From Oscillospiraceae bacterium (GTDB lineage Bacteria > Bacillota > Clostridia > Oscillospirales > Ruminococcaceae): a stretch of 19,124 nt of DNA. Below are positions 16,308 to 19,124 of this stretch, piece after piece (positions within the stretch are counted from its first letter, which is position 1; each line of letters begins with the position of its first letter). Position numbers and translations under genes: made by a program. The stretch spans positions 1 to 19,124 of the forward strand of contig JAHHUE010000030.1 of NCBI GenBank assembly GCA_020024155.1, written 5' to 3'. The notes under the pieces are model-generated. The model searched no databases, was not told where the DNA came from, and worked only from the letters and a program-made list of their open reading frames with translations.

Positions 16308-16338
16308 AAAGGCAGAATTTCAATAATTCTGCCTTTTT
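16308..16338 (+). terminator. Terminator of the YitT gene
   Basis: AAAGGCAGAATT (16308-16319) and AATTCTGCCTTT (16325-16336) form a perfect 12-bp stem with a 5-nt loop, continuing into TTT. It starts just after the stop codon. Confidence 0.93.
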
Positions 16339-16411
16339 TACTTTTTAAATCTAAGTATCAAATGTGCTATAAAAAATAAAAAAATTTTTTTGAAAATTTC
16401 TTAAAAAAGTG

Positions 16412-16440
16412 TTGACAAACCCATAGTGTTATGGTATTAT
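16412..16440 (+). promoter_or_regulatory. Promoter of the tRNA-Ser pair
   Basis: A perfect -35 TTGACA (16412-16417), a 17-nt spacer and TATTAT (16435-16440) lie 18 nt before the first tRNA gene. A run of A/T before the -35 box may act as an UP element, fitting a strong stable-RNA promoter. Confidence 0.85.
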
Positions 16441-16458
16441 ATCACTTGTAACTGATAC

Positions 16459-16545
<87 letters not shown>

Positions 16546-16599
16546 TATCATTACTATATGAAATTGAATTAAAAGAATTATATAAATTCGCACAGTTTG

Positions 16600-16691
16600 G
16601 AGAATTACTCAAGCCGGTCGAAGAGGCGCCCCTGCTAAGGGCGTAGGGTGGGTAACTGCCGCGAGGGTTCGAATCCCTCATTCTCCGCCAG
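16600..16691 (+). tRNA. tRNA-Ser(GCU)
   Basis: This is a 92-nt class II tRNA. Acceptor arms GGAGAAT (16600-16606) and ATTCTCC (16681-16687) pair fully, with discriminator G and an encoded CCA. The anticodon stem CGCCC/GGGCG encloses CTGCTAA, giving anticodon GCT, which reads AGU/AGC. It has a long variable arm and the T-loop TTCGAAT. It lies 54 nt after tRNA-Ser(UGA) with no promoter between, so the two are co-transcribed and together cover all six serine codons, subject to wobble. Confidence 0.97.
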
Positions 16692-16695
16692 AATA

Positions 16696-16726
16696 AAAGC
16701 ACTTGTATAAGCAAGTGCTTTTTTCG
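16696..16726 (+). terminator. Terminator of the tRNA-Ser pair
   Basis: AAAAGCACTTG (16696-16706) and CAAGTGCTTTT (16713-16723) form a perfect 11-bp stem with a 6-nt loop, followed by TT. It lies 5 nt after the second tRNA. Confidence 0.93.
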
Positions 16727-16797
16727 TATATACAAATAAATAATATTATATAGTATATTATTATTTATTATAATATATTATTGAAGGGTGATTAAAA

Positions 16798-17343
16798 TTG
16801 ATTGATTATGGCTCAATAATTGAAAATATAATTGATATAGGTGCAGATAGAGTTAATTTAGTTGACGTAAAAGAAATAGAATTTAAGCCAAAATTAAGGG
16901 TGTTGTGTGAGGATAATATCTGTGGAAATTATGGTAAAAATTATTCTTGTCCACCATATAGTGGAACAGTTGAAGAGCATATAAAAAAATTTAAAAATTA
17001 TGATAAAGCAATTGTATTTTACACAATAGAAAATATTTCAGGATTAGAAGATAAAATTAAAATTGATAAAGCAATTAAAAAAATACAGGATATAACTGTA
17101 AATGTAAATAACTTTATATCTAATTTAGGTATAGAGCATATGACAATAGGGAGTACTGCTTGTAAAATATGCAGTCCGTGTAAAATTTCAGAAAATAAAG
17201 AGTGTCCTTTTAAAAATAATGTATTTACATCATTATCATCATTTTGTATTGATATAGAAAGCTTATCTAAACTATGCAATATAGATATTGATTGGAATGG
17301 AAATAAGATAACAAATATTGCAATGGTTCTTATAAAAGAATAA
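16798..17343 (+). CDS. DUF2284 cysteine-rich predicted metal-binding protein
   Basis: This is a 181-residue soluble protein with nine cysteines. The N-terminal group C37-x4-C42-x8-C51 ends in SCPPYSG, the mark of DUF2284. The second group C122-x2-C125-x2-C128-x7-C136 (CKICSPCK, then ECPF) resembles a ferredoxin-type iron-sulfur site. A ligand role for metal or an Fe-S cluster is inferred from this spacing; no reaction is known for the family. The start is TTG, supported by GAAGGGTG about 8 nt upstream. There is no ATG-based alternative that keeps the N-terminus. The gene stands alone after the tRNA terminator, 124 nt before the TSUP permease pair. A shared role with that pair in sulfur chemistry is conceivable but unproven. 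Confidence 0.8.
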   Translation: MIDYGSIIENIIDIGADRVNLVDVKEIEFKPKLRVLCEDNICGNYGKNYSCPPYSGTVEEHIKKFKNYDKAIVFYTIENISGLEDKIKIDKAIKKIQDITVNVNNFISNLGIEHMTIGSTACKICSPCKISENKECPFKNNVFTSLSSFCIDIESLSKLCNIDIDWNGNKITNIAMVLIKE

Positions 17344-17467
17344 AAATATATACTATTTGTTATAAAACAGGTGTAAAATTACAAAAAATAATTAAAATAT
17401 AGTAGATTTACTAATATTTGTCTCAATAATAGAGATAATAATTATATTATTTCAAAAGGAGATAAAT

Positions 17468-17824
17468 ATGAGTAAAGATACAATGAAGAAAGTCACAGCT
17501 GGTGTTGTTAGTGGATTTCTTAATGGACTATTTGGCTCAGGTGGTGGTGTTGTTGCTGTAATGTTTTTGAGAAACATCACGGGAGACGAAAAAAAAGCCC
17601 ACGCAACAGCAACATTGATGATTTTGGCTATGAGTATAGTAAGTTTTAGTTTGTATGCGTTTTACGGGCATATTGACTGGCAAACTGGCTTTAAACTTAT
17701 GCCAGGTGGTATTGTAGGTGCAATACTGGGAACATTTTTGCTTAAAAATATGCAGAACACAAAATTAAAAAAATTATTTGGTTTGGTTCTTGCTATTTCT
17801 GGGGTGGTGATGTTGTTCTCATGA
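17468..17824 (+). CDS. TSUP (TauE/SafE) half-permease, N-terminal half
   Basis: This is a 118-residue membrane protein with about four hydrophobic segments. It matches the first half of TauE/SafE-type anion permeases, which usually have about 240-270 residues and two similar halves. The glycine-rich GLFGSGGGVVAVMFL motif (about 20-34) and the KKAHATATLMIL segment (43-54) are the first-repeat signature. The C-terminus PGGIVGAILGTFLL fits the end of a half unit. The stop codon overlaps the start of the next gene by 4 nt (ATGA), which implies translational coupling. The ribosome binding site is AAAAGGAGAT. Family substrates include sulfite, sulfoacetate, taurine-derived sulfonates and other organic anions; the specific one cannot be told here. 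Confidence 0.85.
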   Translation: MSKDTMKKVTAGVVSGFLNGLFGSGGGVVAVMFLRNITGDEKKAHATATLMILAMSIVSFSLYAFYGHIDWQTGFKLMPGGIVGAILGTFLLKNMQNTKLKKLFGLVLAISGVVMLFS

Positions 17825-18189
17825 GTTTGATATTTGCTTCTATTGTAGGTTTTGCGTCAGGTATACTTGCATCAATGGGATTTGGTGGAGGTTTTATATT
17901 AGTTGTATATTTTGCTATATTTACAGATTTTGTTCAAAAGGGCGCACAAGGGATAAATCTTTTGTTTTTTATTCCTATAACTATTGTTGCTGTAATATTG
18001 CATATAAAAAATAAAATGATAGATGTAAAGACAGCTCTAATTTGCTCATTATACGGATTGCCAGCTGTTGTTATTGGATTTTATATTGCACAGAATATGG
18101 ATAATAGTTTATTGAGAAAAGCTTTTGCCATATTTATAATTTTGTCTGGGTTAAAAGATTTGTTTTCAAAAAGTCAGAGTAAAAATTGA
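17821..18189 (+). CDS. TSUP (TauE/SafE) half-permease, C-terminal half
   Basis: This is a 122-residue membrane protein with about four hydrophobic segments, matching the second half of TauE/SafE permeases. It has its own copy of the glycine-rich motif (GILASMGFGGGFILV, 14-28) followed by KGAQGINLLFFIPI, the second-repeat signature. It starts at the ATGA overlap with the first half. No independent ribosome binding site is convincing (GGGGTGGTG lies some 15 nt before), so it probably depends on re-initiation after the first half. The two should assemble as a heterodimer equal to one full permease. A frameshift in a single gene is less likely, because the overlap is the classic coupled form and both ends look like natural termini. 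Confidence 0.85.
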   Translation: MSLIFASIVGFASGILASMGFGGGFILVVYFAIFTDFVQKGAQGINLLFFIPITIVAVILHIKNKMIDVKTALICSLYGLPAVVIGFYIAQNMDNSLLRKAFAIFIILSGLKDLFSKSQSKN

Positions 18190-18195
18190 CAAAAA

Positions 18196-18220
18196 AATAC
18201 CCTGCATAAAGCAGAGTATT
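18196..18220 (-). terminator. Terminator of the GlsB-like gene, possibly shared with the TSUP pair
   Basis: AATAC/GTATT and CTGC/GCAG pair around an ATAAA loop with one C-A mismatch. On the minus strand the stem is followed by TTTTTTT, a good U-tract, so it ends the GlsB-like transcript. On the plus strand the tail is AACC, making it a weak terminator for the TSUP genes. Confidence 0.75.
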
Positions 18221-18225
18221 AACCA

Positions 18226-18450
18226 CTAATTTATTTTTCTTGCAGACCATATAAAAATACAAGCACCAATTATAGACACTATAAAATTTGCCAAACCGGT
18301 TGTATAAAAACCAATAAGACTAAATAAGAAACTGCCAATAAATGAACCTACAACACCTATAATGATATTCATAATAAGACCTTGCTCGGAATTCATAATT
18401 TTACCAGCAATAAAACCTACAATTGCACCAGATATGATAGAAAAAATCAT
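18226..18450 (-). CDS. GlsB/YeaQ/YmgE family small membrane protein
   Basis: This is a 74-residue, highly hydrophobic protein with three glycine-rich membrane segments. It shows the family features: SGAIVGFIAGKIM near the start, then NIIIGVVGSFIGSFLF, and a final IVSIIGACIFIW before a short basic tail. These proteins were once called transglycosylase-associated; in enterococci one member (GlsB) is linked to stress response, but no activity is known. The ribosome binding site AAGGAAGG lies about 10 nt before the ATG, and a TTGACT/TAGAAT promoter lies 30-60 bp upstream. It stands alone between convergent TSUP genes and the divergent tRNA-Pro. Confidence 0.88.
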   Translation of the reverse strand: MIFSIISGAIVGFIAGKIMNSEQGLIMNIIIGVVGSFIGSFLFSLIGFYTTGLANFIVSIIGACIFIWSARKIN

Positions 18451-18480
18451 TTATAATGCCTTCCTTTAAAACTTTAATAA

Positions 18481-18509
18481 ATTCTATTATAAATAATTGA
18501 GATAGTCAA
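18481..18509 (-). promoter_or_regulatory. Promoter of the GlsB-like gene
   Basis: On the minus strand, TTGACT (plus 18504-18509) and TAGAAT (plus 18481-18486) are separated by 17 nt. A TATAAT also occurs in the spacer at a wrong distance from the -35 box. The -35 box is only 2 bp from that of the divergent tRNA promoter. Confidence 0.75.
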
Positions 18510-18511
18510 TG

Positions 18512-18540
18512 TTGACTTTTGATTTTAATAGATGTAAAAT
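18512..18540 (+). promoter_or_regulatory. Promoter of tRNA-Pro
   Basis: TTGACT (18512-18517), a 17-nt spacer and TAAAAT (18535-18540) lie 14 nt before the tRNA. It is back to back with the GlsB promoter, forming the dyad AGTCAA-TG-TTGACT (18504-18517). Confidence 0.8.
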
Positions 18541-18554
18541 ACTCTATGTTTTAT

Positions 18555-18631
18555 CGGGATATGGCTCAGTTTGGTAGAGCGCTGCGTTCGGGACGCAGAT
18601 GTCGCAAGTTCGAATCTTGTTATCCCGACCA
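18555..18631 (+). tRNA. tRNA-Pro(CGG)
   Basis: This is a 77-nt tRNA. Acceptor arms CGGGATA (18555-18561) and TATCCCG (18621-18627) pair fully, with discriminator A and an encoded CCA. The D-arm GCTC/GAGC is intact. The anticodon stem CTGCG/CGCAG encloses TTCGGGA, giving anticodon CGG, which reads CCG. The T-arm has GCAAG/CTTGT with the TTCGAAT loop. No clear terminator follows within 100 nt. Confidence 0.96.
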
Positions 18632-19036
18632 TAAAATATAAAGGTTCTGATAAATAATAAAATAATGTAATAAGTACCATAAAAAAGGAGTGTATCTCTT
18701 TGGGGATATCTCGTAACGAAGTATTTTTTCATAAGGTTTGAAGAACTTATTCTTAATAGTTGCACTGTTTATATTCTGTATGGAGTATAAACAGCATGCT
18801 CGTAAAGACAATGTGGCTTCAAATGACGGTGAAAGGAAACTTTTGATTTTGCAGAGTGCTAGACTCATCAAAATAAATCGAACAGATGAGGCTACGGATT
18901 TGATAGAGTTCTCTCTACAACCTGTAAACTGTTTCTCTACTCGTATAAACTACCGGTCGATTGAGCAAAATCTTACCGCCATGGTATGCTGATTGCACAG
19001 AATAAATACAAGTGTAGAGCATAGGAGGAATACAAA
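18632..19036. other. Region without a convincing gene, possible edge of an integrated element
   Basis: About 400 bases with no gene I can support. From about 18780 to 19000 the base composition is clearly less AT-rich (roughly 43% G+C by eye count) than the neighbouring intergenic DNA. An open frame at 18738-18992 (84 codons, TTG start with a poorly spaced AAGG) could be a gene remnant, but its start is weak and I do not recognise it. Features seen: a weak inverted repeat around 18688-18712 (GAG..TATC / GATA.CTC), a T-run at about 18724-18729, and a perfect inverted repeat at 18765-18794. Ribosome binding site AGGAGG for the next gene is at about 19024-19029. Confidence 0.5.
18765..18794. repeat. 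Inverted repeat CTGTTTATA / TATAAACAG
   Basis: A perfect 9-bp inverted repeat (18765-18773 and 18786-18794) with a 12-nt spacer. It lies about 240 bp upstream of the XRE-type regulator gene. It may be a protein-binding site or an RNA hairpin; there is no U-tract. Confidence 0.45.
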
Positions 19037-19124
19037 ATGAAAAAATCACTTGGTGTGTTAATTACAGAGCTTAGAAAAGAAAAAGGGATGACCCAGGCAC
19101 AGCTGGCAGAACAAATGGGCGTAA
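19037..19124 (+). CDS. XRE-family HTH regulator, 5' part only
   Basis: The gene runs off the window; 29 codons are visible. The peptide begins MKKSLGVLITELRKEKGMTQ and continues AQLAEQMGV. It is the start of a Cro/C1-type helix-turn-helix: helix 1 ITELRKEKG, then TQAQLAEQMGV as helix 2 and the turn into helix 3. AGGAGG about 8 nt upstream of the ATG makes the start secure. Such regulators are common both in chromosomes and in integrated elements or phages. The remaining length, and whether it carries an additional C-terminal domain, cannot be seen. Confidence 0.85.
   Translation, partial: MKKSLGVLITELRKEKGMTQAQLAEQMGV

Noticed and set aside
18544..18871. Minus-strand open frames over tRNA-Pro and the following region
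   Set aside because: They read through the antisense of tRNA-Pro or have no ribosome binding site; no recognisable domain.
18993..19021. TTGCAC as a -35 box for the XRE gene
   Set aside because: No -10-like sequence lies at the right distance.

Overview
The window looks like a chromosomal segment of a low-GC Gram-positive anaerobe, most likely a member of Clostridia (Bacillota). The evidence is the AT-rich composition, strong purine-rich ribosome binding sites, several TTG/GTG starts, U-tract intrinsic terminators after most units, tRNA genes with encoded CCA, and protein families common in gut Clostridia. I cannot name a species.

Region 1 (1-10864, + strand) is a peptide import and breakdown unit. 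A leader with a good promoter precedes a lipoprotein peptide-binding protein. A perfect 11-bp hairpin follows it, probably partial termination that keeps the binding protein above the membrane parts. Then come two permeases, two ATPases with cysteine-rich C-terminal tails, an M17 leucyl aminopeptidase and a CutC-family protein, closed by a terminator. Next is an 848-residue cytoplasmic transglutaminase-like protein with a degenerate second copy of that domain and a cysteine-poor thioredoxin-like end.

Region 2 (10893-15288): convergent terminators separate region 1 from a minus-strand pair, an MFS transporter and a ROK-family regulator. The ROK gene is divergent from an M81 (MlrC-like) metallopeptidase gene. 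The 245-bp divergent region carries two good promoters and two near-palindromes, TTTTGTGCAAAA and ATTTGTACAAAA. It shares TGTACAAAAA and CATAATTTTRCAT with the leader of the peptide transporter. This suggests that the transporter and M81 are co-regulated, and that regions 1 and 2 form one peptide-salvage island handling unusual peptides. That is inference.

Region 3 (15319-18540) is mostly housekeeping and small membrane genes: a YitT protein, a compact tRNA-Ser(UGA)/tRNA-Ser(GCU) transcript with its own promoter and terminator, a cysteine-rich DUF2284 protein, a TauE/SafE-type permease split into two overlapping half-genes, and on the minus strand a GlsB/YeaQ small membrane protein. The GlsB promoter lies back to back with that of tRNA-Pro(CGG), with only 2 bp between the two -35 boxes.

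Region 4 (18555-19124): after tRNA-Pro the sequence becomes visibly less AT-rich and holds no convincing gene until an XRE-type regulator begins and runs off the edge. This could be the border of an integrated element.
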